Position numbers and translations under genes: made by a program
Origin: CAVPGP01 sp963718065
GTDB lineage: Bacteria > Actinomycetota > Thermoleophilia > Gaiellales > Gaiellaceae
NCBI GenBank assembly: GCA_963718065.1
Contig: CAVQYE010000007.1
Coordinates: 248,001 to 312,000, forward strand
Length of the DNA: 64,000 nucleotides
Direction of reading: 5' to 3'
Shown: positions 41,477-49,509 of the stretch, piece by piece
Layout: every line of letters begins with the position of its first letter
Numbering within the stretch: the first letter of the stretch is position 1
The notes under the pieces: model-generated
What the model was told of the DNA's origin: nothing
Databases searched by the model: none
The model's input: the letters and a program-made list of their open reading frames with translations, nothing else

Positions 41477-44400
41477 GTGACGGGGGTACCCTCCTTGTCG
41501 GTGGATGAGCTCCCTGTCGGAACGGTCACCTTTCTGTTCACGGACATCGAGGGATCTACCCGGCTGCTGAAACAGTGGCGCGACCAGTACGTGGGGGCTC
41601 TCGCCGACCACCAGCGAATCCTCCGCGATGCTTTCGCCGAGCACGGCGGCCACGAGATCGACACGCAGGGCGACTCGTTCTTCGTCGCGTTCAGACGTTC
41701 GAAGGATGCGGTCGCAGCCGCCGTGGAGTGTCAGCTTCGGTTGGCGCAGCACGCGTGGCCGGACGGCGCCCAGCTGACCGTGCGCATGGGCATCCACACG
41801 GCAGAGCCCGCGGCTGCCGGCGAGCGATACGTCGGCCTTGGCGTCCACCGCGCTGCGCGCATCTGCGCCGCCGGTCACGGCGGACAGGTGCTCGTCTCGC
41901 AGACAACGAGAGAGTTGCTGCGGGACGACCCGCTCCAGGACGTGTCGCTCCGCGACCTGGGCGAGCACCGGCTCAAGGACATGGACGACCCGGAGCGGCT
42001 CTTCCAACTCGTTGCGCCTGGTCTGGAGGAGCAGTTTCCGGCGCTCACGGCTGCCGGCCCCACTCCGTTCGCCGGACGCGAAGGCGAGCTTGCCGAAGCC
42101 GCGACCGAGAAGCTGGCGCTCGGTTGGAGGCGGCCAGGGCGCCGCACCCTCCTCGCTGCGACGTTCGGCGCGGCCGTCATAGGAGTCTCCGTCGGCGTGC
42201 TGCTGACGGTCGGCGGCGGATCGACCGGCGAAGCGTCGATCAACGCGAACTCCGTCGGGCTAATCGACTCGTCGAGCGGCAAGATCGCCTCCGCGATTCC
42301 TGTCGGCTCGTCCCCCGGCGGGGTGGCGATCGGTGAGGGCGCGGTCTGGGTCGCGAACACCGACGACAACAGTCTCTCGCGCATCGATCAGCAAACGAAC
42401 AACCTGCGGCAGACGATCCCTGTCGGAGGCGGTCCGGCGGCGGTCGCCACAGGCGGGGGCGCTGTCTGGATCACGAACGGGCTCGACGGCACGGTGTCCC
42501 GCGTCGACCCGACCGTCAACCGGACTGTCGGGGATCCGATCCCGGTCGGCAACGGCCCGATCGGAATCGCGTACGGCGAAGGCGCGGTCTGGGTCGCCAA
42601 CTCCGTCGACGGCACCGTCTCGCGGATCGACCCCGTCAGCGGCCACGTGACGACGTTCCCCGCCGTCATCGGCGCGTCGGCCGTTGCGGTCGGTTTCGGA
42701 CGAGTGTGGGTAGCGTCACCGTCCGCGGGTCTCGTCGTCACCCTCGACCCGACCTCCGGCACTGTTGAGGATCACGTCCCGGTCGGCGGTGATCCCAGCG
42801 CGATCGCGGCCGGCGCAGGGGCGATTTGGGTTGCCAACCGGGCCGACGGCACCGTCTCCAGAATCGACCCACAACCACCCGCACACGTCACCACCGCGAT
42901 TCCGGTCGGTCGCGCACCTGACGCTGTCACGGTGGCGGCGCGTGATGTGTGGGTGGCGAACAGCGCCGATAGGACCCTCGTCCGAATTGACTCCTCGAGG
43001 AACCGGGTGGTGAAGACCGTTGTTCTCGCGAACCCGCCACACGGGCTCGCCGTCTCGCCGAGCGGCGTCTACGTCGCGGTGCGCTCGAGCGGCCTCGAAC
43101 ACCGAGGTGGCAACCTGCGAATCAGCGATGAGTCGCCCGGCTCCATCGACCCCGACCGGTCGTACTCGCCGCAGGGATGGGGAATCCTGTCGATGACCAA
43201 TGACGGGCTGGTCGGCTTTCGCCGGGTGGGCGGGATCGAGGGAGCCCAACTCGTGCCCGACCTTGCGGTCGCGCTGGCCACGCCGACCGACGGCGGCAAG
43301 ACGTGGACCTTCCGGGTCCGGCGAGGTGTGCGGTACTCGACGGGAAGACTCGTCGAGCCCGGCGACTTCCGGACGGGGCTCGAACGCACCTTCGAGGCTT
43401 CCCCCGCGGTCGGTCGCCAGTACTACTCGAGCATCGCCGGCACAGAGCGCTGTCGCCCCGCCACGCCGTGTGACCTCTCGCGCGGCATCGTCATCGACTC
43501 AGCTGCACGGACGATCACCTTCCACCTCCGAGCACCTGACGGAGACTTTCTGGCCGAGCTGGCTCTGCCCTTCGCCAGCGCAGTGCCGTCCGGGACGCCC
43601 GCCCGTGTGGGAGTTCGCGGAGTACCGGCCACCGGCCCATACGTGATCTCGGCCTACCGGCAGAACCGTTCTCTCAAGCTCGCTCGAAACCCGATGTTCC
43701 GCCAGTGGTCCGCAGATGCCCAGCCGGATGGATACCCCGACACGATCAGCTGGAAGTTCAGGACGACAACCGACTCGCTGCCGGAGGCTCGCTCCGTCGA
43801 GCGCGGCGACGCGGATGTCGCCCCCAGCCTCATCGCACCTCCGTTGACGAAGCAGCAACTCAACCTGCTGGCCACGCGCTATCCGAGCCGGCTCCATCTC
43901 AGCCCTACTGCAACGACCGCCTATTTCTTCCTCAACACGCGGGTGCCGCCGTTCGACGACGTACGCGTGCGCCGCGCCGTGAACTACGCCTTCGACCGGC
44001 AAGCGCTGGTTCGCCTGCTCGGCCCCAGCTTCGCCCCGACGTGTCAGATGCTGCCGCCCGACTTCCCGGGCTTCCGCCGAACCTGTCCGTACGGCTCGGG
44101 CGGCGTCGGCGGACTGGACCGAGCGCGGCGCTTGGTGCGCAGCTCCGGAACGACCGGGACTGCTGTCACCGTCTGGGACCTCTCCCCACGAGCGACCGAC
44201 GGTCGGTTCATGGTCGCAGTGCTGAACTCGCTCGGATTCCAGACAACCCTGAAGACGATCCGGCCGATCCCGGACGTAACTCCGTACTTCGATCGGATCA
44301 GTGATTCGCGGACACGTGCGCAGGTGGGGTTCTTCGCTTGGGCCTCGGACTTCCCGTCAGACGCAGGGTTCCTGCCGCCTCAATTCAGCTGCGCGTCCTA

Positions 44401-44671
44401 CGTGCCGGCCAACCCGCACGAGAATGCAAATGCGAGCGAGTTCTGTAACCGGTCGGTTGATCGACTGCTCTCGGAGGCGCTGGCGGCACAGTCCGCGAAC
44501 CCGGCCGCGGCGTCCGAACTGTGGGCAAGAGCCGAGCGGGCGATTCTCGCCCAGGCACCGATCGTCCCCACGTACAACCAGCAGGACGTCTCGTTCGTCT
44601 CGAAGAGGGTCGGTAACTTCCAGTACAACCCACAGTGGCGGGTGCTCCTGGACCAGCTCTGGGTCAAGTGA
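41477..44671 (+). CDS. Class III cyclase / beta-propeller / solute-binding fusion protein
   Basis: 1064 residues in one frame. Residues 10-175 are an adenylate/guanylate cyclase domain: TVTFLFTDIEGSTRLLKQW (metal Asp), EIDTQGDSFFVAF (second Asp) and VGLGVHRAARICAAGHGGQV. Asn of the usual xNxAAR triad is His here. A linker and one membrane span (about 220-240: TLLAATFGAAVIGVSVGVLL) follow, then seven YVTN-type repeats (IPVGxxPxxVA.G.GAVWVAN) to about 545. The last 500 residues are a complete SBP_bac_5 peptide/solute-binding domain (LVPDLAVALATPTDGGKTWTF; YNQQDVSFVSKRVG). The order puts the cyclase inside and the sensor outside. A rare single-polypeptide design. Confidence 0.85.
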   Translation: MTGVPSLSVDELPVGTVTFLFTDIEGSTRLLKQWRDQYVGALADHQRILRDAFAEHGGHEIDTQGDSFFVAFRRSKDAVAAAVECQLRLAQHAWPDGAQLTVRMGIHTAEPAAAGERYVGLGVHRAARICAAGHGGQVLVSQTTRELLRDDPLQDVSLRDLGEHRLKDMDDPERLFQLVAPGLEEQFPALTAAGPTPFAGREGELAEAATEKLALGWRRPGRRTLLAATFGAAVIGVSVGVLLTVGGGSTGEASINANSVGLIDSSSGKIASAIPVGSSPGGVAIGEGAVWVANTDDNSLSRIDQQTNNLRQTIPVGGGPAAVATGGGAVWITNGLDGTVSRVDPTVNRTVGDPIPVGNGPIGIAYGEGAVWVANSVDGTVSRIDPVSGHVTTFPAVIGASAVAVGFGRVWVASPSAGLVVTLDPTSGTVEDHVPVGGDPSAIAAGAGAIWVANRADGTVSRIDPQPPAHVTTAIPVGRAPDAVTVAARDVWVANSADRTLVRIDSSRNRVVKTVVLANPPHGLAVSPSGVYVAVRSSGLEHRGGNLRISDESPGSIDPDRSYSPQGWGILSMTNDGLVGFRRVGGIEGAQLVPDLAVALATPTDGGKTWTFRVRRGVRYSTGRLVEPGDFRTGLERTFEASPAVGRQYYSSIAGTERCRPATPCDLSRGIVIDSAARTITFHLRAPDGDFLAELALPFASAVPSGTPARVGVRGVPATGPYVISAYRQNRSLKLARNPMFRQWSADAQPDGYPDTISWKFRTTTDSLPEARSVERGDADVAPSLIAPPLTKQQLNLLATRYPSRLHLSPTATTAYFFLNTRVPPFDDVRVRRAVNYAFDRQALVRLLGPSFAPTCQMLPPDFPGFRRTCPYGSGGVGGLDRARRLVRSSGTTGTAVTVWDLSPRATDGRFMVAVLNSLGFQTTLKTIRPIPDVTPYFDRISDSRTRAQVGFFAWASDFPSDAGFLPPQFSCASYVPANPHENANASEFCNRSVDRLLSEALAAQSANPAAASELWARAERAILAQAPIVPTYNQQDVSFVSKRVGNFQYNPQWRVLLDQLWVK

Positions 44672-44937
44672 GCCTGGTCGGACGATCAGCCCAACGAGCC
44701 GAGCAGCAGTCCGTGGTTCCTGCCGGGTGGATCGATGCCGTACGTCCTCAGCTACGACCAGTCGCAGCGTGACGTCAGCTCAGCCAGCGAATCCGGCACC
44801 GTCGATTCGTGCACCTGGACCGCAGCACCTTGTTCCTTGGAAAATGTTCTCGCGATCAGCTCGACGATCCCTGCAACCGGCGGCCAGTGGGAAGACGGGC
44901 GTCGGGTGTTCGTGGAAGCTTCTCGGGAGTCGACGCC
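44672..44937. other. 266-base stretch without a recognised gene
   Basis: Frames exist on the plus strand (for example from 44735), but none has a ribosome site or recognisable protein. It contains a lower-GC patch, TTGTTCCTTGGAAAATGTTCT. Possibly a decayed gene end. Confidence 0.4.
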
Positions 44938-45609
44938 TTACTCGGTCGCCGCGGCCTCTATGTCTCCGGCCTCCTTCTCAGCCGGGAGCACGAAGAGGAA
45001 CATCCATGCGGCGACGGCGGCTCCGAGGAACTCAGCGAGCAAGTAGATCCAGATGTTGCTCCACTCGAAGAGCCCCGTCACCATTCCACCAACCGCGATC
45101 GCGGGATTGAACGCGCCGCCCGAGATTCCCCCGACAGCAAGCGCACCCGCGACGACGGTGAACCCGATCGCTAGCCCGTAGAACGAGTTGTCCTCGGTGC
45201 CACGGGCCGTCGCGACATGAAGAACCACCCAGGCCAGCGCGAACGTGAACAGAAATTCGACAATCAGCATCTTGCCGGAGCCTGCGACTATCGCATGCGC
45301 CTCCCGGCCGCCGACGTAGCGCACAAGCAGACCGGCAAGCACGGCCGCGGCGAACTGGGTGACGAGATAGGCGATGAACTCGTCAGTCGCCATCCGCCCG
45401 CGGAGGCGTACGGCAGTGCTCACTGCCGGATTGAAGTGACCGCCCGACACGTGACCACCCGCGAAGACCATCACCATCAGGATCGACCCGATCGCGAGAG
45501 GGGCCAAAGCTCCGGCACCCGCTTTGTTCGTGGCCATGCCGACCGTGAACACGAAGAGGAACATGCCTATGAACTCCACAGCCAGCTTCCGCTCGAGGTC
45601 CGGGCGCAT
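44938..45609 (-). CDS. Aquaporin/MIP-family channel
   Basis: 223 residues, six membrane spans with two half-helices: HFNPAVS (first NPA) and AFNPAIA (second). The first-span signature EFIGMFLFVFTVGM and GGHVSGGHFNP are typical. Which solute passes is set by filter residues I cannot model; both water and small solutes are possible. GAGGAGG precedes the ATG at 45609. It lies divergent from a membrane-protein pair with 119 bases between. Confidence 0.92.
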   Translation of the reverse strand: MRPDLERKLAVEFIGMFLFVFTVGMATNKAGAGALAPLAIGSILMVMVFAGGHVSGGHFNPAVSTAVRLRGRMATDEFIAYLVTQFAAAVLAGLLVRYVGGREAHAIVAGSGKMLIVEFLFTFALAWVVLHVATARGTEDNSFYGLAIGFTVVAGALAVGGISGGAFNPAIAVGGMVTGLFEWSNIWIYLLAEFLGAAVAAWMFLFVLPAEKEAGDIEAAATE

Positions 45610-45715
45610 GGTTCCTCCTCTATCCGTCTTCGCAAGAGTGACTTTTGCGGTGTGAGGTTCGCGACGGGCAACGGGACTCCTCCCCACATAGATGGATGCG
45701 ACGCTCGCACTCGCA

Positions 45716-45721
45716 TAAGGT
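45716..45721 (+). promoter_or_regulatory. -10 hexamer TAAGGT, leaderless type
   Basis: TAAGGT ends 7 bases before the ATG at 45729. Confidence 0.55.
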
Positions 45722-45728
45722 CTGCAAC

Positions 45729-46103
45729 ATGCTTCGAGCGGTAGCAGAGGCAAGGGCCGTTCAGCGGCGGATGCGGTCGCTGGCGAGGCTGAATCTCGAG
45801 CTGGCGAAGCGCGAAGCGCAGCAGAAGGCCACGGCGATCGGAGTCGCTGGCGGCCTGGCGGTTGCCGCTTTCGTCATCGTCCTCTACGCGATCGGGCTGA
45901 TCTTCGCGTTGGTGGCCATAGTGCTCGATCTGTGGCTCCCGCTTTGGGCGTCCGTGCTGATCGTCATCGGATTGATGCTGCTCGCAGCAGCGATCCTTGG
46001 ACTCCTAGCGAGGAGCTCGGCGCGCAAGGCTTTGCCTCCGCGTCCCTCGCAGGCGATCGAAGAGGGCGAGCGCACGATCGCGACGGTGAAAAGCCATGTC
46101 TGA
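45729..46103 (+). CDS. Phage-holin-like/YqjE (DUF1469-type) membrane protein
   Basis: 124 residues. A short basic helix (RMRSLARLNLELAKREAQQK) precedes two long membrane spans (about 38-60 and 65-88) and a charged end (RPSQAIEEGERTIATVK). This plan matches the holin superfamily 6/YqjE proteins commonly paired with DUF3618, as here. Their role is unknown; despite the name they are not proven holins. Its stop overlaps the next start by 8 bases. Confidence 0.8.
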   Translation: MLRAVAEARAVQRRMRSLARLNLELAKREAQQKATAIGVAGGLAVAAFVIVLYAIGLIFALVAIVLDLWLPLWASVLIVIGLMLLAAAILGLLARSSARKALPPRPSQAIEEGERTIATVKSHV

Positions 46104-46311
46104 ACGCACTGTCGCTGACATCCGCCAGGAAATCGCCGCGGAGCGACTGCGCCTCGACGATAATCTCACGGCACTCGAAGGTGAGCTTCTCTCAGGTGTA
46201 CCCTTCGTCGTCGGTGGCCTCGTAGCGGCCGCGGTACTCATGTTCGCGACGGCGCGAAGGCGCAAACGCAAGAACCCGACCGCCAGCACGCTGAGCTGGA
46301 AGCTCCGTTAA
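46096..46311 (+). CDS. DUF3618-family small membrane protein
   Basis: 71 residues. RTVADIRQEIAAERLRLDDN is the DUF3618 signature (an ExxR-rich helix), followed by one membrane span and a basic tail (RRRKRKNP). The start overlaps the YqjE-like gene, so they are translated together. Function unknown. Confidence 0.85.
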   Translation: MSERTVADIRQEIAAERLRLDDNLTALEGELLSGVPFVVGGLVAAAVLMFATARRRKRKNPTASTLSWKLR

Positions 46312-46538
46312 AGCTGCTGCGCCTGCGGTACGCGAGGAAGCGGCCATGTACGAACGACTCGAGAGCGCGCAGTACCAGCTCGCCCGCGGACAGCCCATCG
46401 AACGGGGCCAGAAGCTTCAGGGGCGCCTGGTGCTCCTCGGCGAACCGGGTGATCTTCGTCGTCCGAGCCACGGCTGACATCGCCAGCGCGTGCCGCGTCC
46501 GCTCGAGCGGGTGCTTGCTCACGTGTGAGGCCGTCGCG
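46312..46538. pseudogene. Probable gene remnant with a TOPRIM-gene 3' fragment
   Basis: Between the DUF3618 gene and the opposite-strand gene. Bases 46483-46524 encode VPRPLERVLAHV and a stop, nearly the same as the end of the TOPRIM gene at 41384-41419, but a stop cuts the frame upstream. A 43-codon frame at 46347 (GAGGAAG upstream) is a weak alternative. Confidence 0.45.
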
Positions 46539-47390
46539 CTAACGGAAAGGCAGTACCTCGTCCAGCAGGTCGCGCCGGCGAGTGCTGAACCCCTCCGCGT
46601 GCGAAGCGAGCACGCCGCGGACGATCTCGTTCTTCTTCCGCAGCAGCCGGTCCGAGAGCGAGCCGTCCGCTGCCGCGTAGCTCTCCAGCTGGCCGGCCGG
46701 GACGTCGCGGGGAGGAGCGACAAGCCGTTGCCAGGTCGCGTCATTCCTGTTTCCGAGTAGGTACTCGGAGAGGTCCGCCACGAAGTCACGTCGCTGACCG
46801 CCGTCTCGTGCCGCGGCGAGCCGCAGATACTCGGTGACGTGATTCGCGTATGTCTCCCACGCTGCAGCCAAGCCGGCATGTGGGAAATAGGCCGTGAGTG
46901 CCGAGCGTGTGACCGAGCGGGTGATGAGCCAACTCGACAGCGTGTCGATGTACGTCGTGGCACCGGCGTCGCGCTCCCGCTCACGGGCGGCTGCGAGCGC
47001 TGAGCGGGCTGCGGCGCGGTCGGCCGGCACGGCCGTCCGGAGATCCAAAAGTCGCGCCTCGGTGGTCTGTGCCTCCGGGAACCGCCGGTCGATTAGGATC
47101 CGCCCGGCGATCACGGTCTTCGTGGCGTCGCCGTCGAGCTGCGTGGCGAGCTCGCGCTTGAGCTCTCGCTCCTTTTGCCGGTCTTGCCACTGGTGAGCGA
47201 AGGGAGGGAGCAGCCAGCCGGCAACCAAGGCGCTGGCCGCCGTGATCGCGAGTGGATGGCGCAGGACCGCCGCAAGGTGGCCCTCCGGCTGCGACTCGCC
47301 GTCGGAGGACCGGCCTCGCCGATCTAGCCGCTTGCGACGAACGTCCCGCCCTCGACGTGCCCGAACAGGCGGACTCTTGTCTTCGTCCAT
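46539..47390 (-). CDS. Membrane-anchored protein, unknown
   Basis: 283 residues. An Arg-rich N-terminal cytosolic part (45 residues) precedes one membrane span (HPLAITAASALVAGWLLPPF), then a mostly helical domain (HQWQDRQKERELKRELATQL; WQRLVAPPRDVPAGQLESYA) with no recognisable motif. It resembles other uncharacterised actinobacterial proteins. The ATG at 47390 has GGAGAG upstream and begins inside the end of the lipoprotein gene (67-base overlap), which is unusual and may mean either start or stop is mis-set. Confidence 0.6.
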   Translation of the reverse strand: MDEDKSPPVRARRGRDVRRKRLDRRGRSSDGESQPEGHLAAVLRHPLAITAASALVAGWLLPPFAHQWQDRQKERELKRELATQLDGDATKTVIAGRILIDRRFPEAQTTEARLLDLRTAVPADRAAARSALAAARERERDAGATTYIDTLSSWLITRSVTRSALTAYFPHAGLAAAWETYANHVTEYLRLAAARDGGQRRDFVADLSEYLLGNRNDATWQRLVAPPRDVPAGQLESYAAADGSLSDRLLRKKNEIVRGVLASHAEGFSTRRRDLLDEVLPFR

Positions 47391-47983
47391 GCGCTCTCTC
47401 CGTCCTCCGAGGTCTGAAGCCCGTCCAGATCGCCGACGTCGACTCCGACCGCCGGGGTGGCCGCCGCTCCGGACGCGCACCCGGGCCGAAGCACGCTCCG
47501 CTCTTCACTTGTCGTCGTCGGCTCCGTCGTGGCGGTGCTGGTGTCCGTCGTCGTTCCGCCGCTTCCGGTCGAGGTCGACAAGAGTGGCGGAACCTTGACG
47601 ACGAGCCTGACGCGGACGATGAGGAGCTCGTTGCAGACGAACACCTGGCCGCCCGGAGATTTGTAGACGTACATCACGCAGCCACCCGACTCGGTGCAGT
47701 CTTTGACGCCGCTGCCCTCGTCGCCACCGGCGAGCGTCGTCACCGTCTCGGTCGTCGTCGTGCTCGTCGTCTCGCCGCCCTTTGTCGTCTTGCCCGTGCT
47801 GGTCGTCTTGCCCGTACTGGTCGTCTTGCCCGCGCCGGTCGTGCTCGTGGTCGAGCCCGCCTCCCCCGTACCGGAGCCGCAGGCGGCAAGCATCGCGGTT
47901 GCAACGAGCGTCAGGATTGCCCCGGAGACCAGGCAGCTCCGCCGAGCACCCGGCCTCGCACCTAGGCCCGAGAAGCGTGGCAC
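47324..47983 (-). CDS. Putative lipoprotein with Thr/Ser/Gly linker, start uncertain
   Basis: A signal sequence with lipobox LAAC (GAILTLVATAMLAAC) is followed by a 35-residue Thr/Ser/Gly/Lys linker with near repeats (TTSTGK three times), then a short domain with two CxxxxxxxC-type pairs (KDCTESGGCVMYVY; VFVCNELL). GTG 47983 is used. A perfect-looking promoter (48081-48109) and an AAGGAG-ATG pair at 48048 lie upstream but are one frame off: length from 48048 is a multiple of 3 plus 2, so an indel may hide the true N-terminus. Confidence 0.6.
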   Translation of the reverse strand: MPRFSGLGARPGARRSCLVSGAILTLVATAMLAACGSGTGEAGSTTSTTGAGKTTSTGKTTSTGKTTKGGETTSTTTTETVTTLAGGDEGSGVKDCTESGGCVMYVYKSPGGQVFVCNELLIVRVRLVVKVPPLLSTSTGSGGTTTDTSTATTEPTTTSEERSVLRPGCASGAAATPAVGVDVGDLDGLQTSEDGESAWTKTRVRLFGHVEGGTFVASG

Positions 47984-48080
47984 CGGCAATCCCACCCACC
48001 GCTCCGCCCGTCGTGGGCCGCTGCAATCCGTTGCGTACGAGACAGCATCGCTTCTCCTTCTGCACGGCTGCCGCAGGCCA

Positions 48081-48109
48081 AGAATCAAACTCTGGAGTTC
48101 CACTGTCAA
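48081..48109 (-). promoter_or_regulatory. Promoter TTGACA-17-GATTCT
   Basis: On the minus strand TTGACA (48109-48104), a 17-base spacer and GATTCT (48086-48081) form the best -35/-10 pair in the window, upstream of AAGGAG and an ATG at 48048 of the lipoprotein gene. Confidence 0.6.
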
Positions 48110-48176
48110 GGCGGCCCGCCGGTCAGTGAGGCACAGACGGTCCGGCGGGCCGAGGCGGCCTTCATTTGCCTCGAAG

Positions 48177-48210
48177 ACGCAGCAGGGGCCCCGTGGGGCC
48201 CCTGCTGCGT
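48177..48210 (-). terminator. Terminator hairpin (16-bp stem)
   Basis: ACGCAGCAGGGGCCCC and GGGGCCCCTGCTGCGT form a perfect 16-bp stem with almost no loop, 17 bases beyond the stop of the minus-strand gene at 48227. A second stem (10 bp, 48113-48151) lies further downstream. Confidence 0.75.
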
Positions 48211-48226
48211 CGAGATCGAATTGCTT

Positions 48227-48607
48227 CTACTTGACGATAAGCAAGAGGTTGTTGTCGTCCGGGTGCTGCCCGACCATCTTGATGTGGTAGGTGCCGGGCG
48301 TGGCGATGGTGAGATTCCTGCCGACCGCAACGCGGCGGACGAAGTTCTTGCCCGTGAAGACGAGCGCAGCCTCGTCCAGGTTCCGGAACGCGGTCTTGCC
48401 GGTCACGACGAGCCGGGCCTTGTTCTTGCCGGCGACGCTGAACCAGTGGCAGCCCGGATCGTTCATCACGATCTTGACGACCCGCAGCTGCGCCGTCCCG
48501 GCGGTGGCTGAAGGAGCCGACGAGGCGCCTGCGACGCCGGAGGTGAACGCCACGGTGGCAGCCGCTGCGGCGATCGTGACGAGGTAGATGGTGATCCGCT
48601 TGCTCAT
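48227..48607 (-). CDS. Small secreted protein, unknown
   Basis: 126 residues. A signal peptide (ITIYLVTIAAAAATVAFTSG) is followed by a single small beta domain (AQLRVVKIVMNDPGCHWFSV; TGKNFVRRVAVGRNL; IATPGTYHIKMVG) with one Cys. The plan resembles plastocyanin-like or C2-like folds but no copper site is complete. AAGGAG precedes the ATG at 48607. The stop is followed by a strong terminator. Confidence 0.7.
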   Translation of the reverse strand: MSKRITIYLVTIAAAAATVAFTSGVAGASSAPSATAGTAQLRVVKIVMNDPGCHWFSVAGKNKARLVVTGKTAFRNLDEAALVFTGKNFVRRVAVGRNLTIATPGTYHIKMVGQHPDDNNLLLIVK

Positions 48608-48696
48608 TGCGACTCCTTGTTCGTGGCGGCCCGCCTGAGGGCGCCGTTGCTGGTCTTCTCCATGAACAGCGTCGCCGCAAGCGCCGTACAGCGCCA

Positions 48697-49430
48697 TCAC
48701 AGGCACGTCACAGGTTCGTTACAGCCGCAGCCGGCTACAGCAGCGGGCGTGGCGAGCATGTACCCGAGGCCCGGGCCGGGTGACGATGTAGCGCGGCGGG
48801 TCGTCGCCGAGCTTCTGGCGCAGCCGCCAGAGCGTCACGCGCAGGATCTCGTCCTCGCCCTTGTACGCCTTGCCCCAGACCTGGCTGAGCAGCTCGTCGC
48901 GGCTGAGCACGACGCCCGCATTGACCGCGAGGCACCAGAGGAGACGGTACTCGGTCGGCGAGAGCCGCACGTCGTGCCCGGCGAGCGTCACCTGCTTTCG
49001 CTGCTGGTCGATGCTGAGGTCGCCGAGCGATGATCGTCGCCGGCGGCTCGTCGCTCTCCGGCGCCCGCGCCCGACGCAGCACCGCCTCGACGCGGGCGAG
49101 CAGCTCCTGCGCGGAGAAGGGCTTCGTGACGTAGTCGTCGGCGCCCAGGCGCAGGCCTCGCACCTTGTCCTCCTCGGCGCCCTTCGCTGTCAGCATGATG
49201 ATCGGGCAGCTCGACCGCTCGCGAACGAGCCTGCAGACCTCGAAGCCGTCGAGGCCCGGGAGCATCACGTCGAGCACGATCAGATCGGGCTCGTCTGCCG
49301 CGAAGCGCTCCAGCGCCTCCTCGCCGCTGGCCGCGCACGTGACGCGGTAGCCGGCGGTCTCGAGGTTGAAGCGGATGATCTCCAGGTAGCGAGGCTCGTC
49401 GTCGACGGCGAGTATCCGCTCAGCGGCCAT
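48697..49430 (-). pseudogene. OmpR-family response regulator with two frameshifts
   Basis: The ATG at 49430 opens a receiver domain: ILAVDDEPRYLEIIR, LIVLDVMLPGLDGFEV (phospho-Asp) and DDYVTKPFSAQEL. Two bases seem lost near 49025-49030 (in a CGCG-like run), after which the winged helix continues in another frame: LSPTEYRLLWCLAVNAGVVL and GEDEILRVTLWRLRQKLG. An extra G (GGG at 48770-48775 on this strand) shifts it again before a stop near 48697. Length 734 is a multiple of 3 minus 1, as -2 plus 1 predicts. Divergent from the histidine kinase at 49510. Confidence 0.75.
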
Positions 49431-49509
49431 CGGCACGGCTCTCCTCGCGGAAGCGTGCGCTCGCGTCCTCGGCGGTGGCGGCTCCGACCATCTGTCGCGA
49501 CACTGTGCC

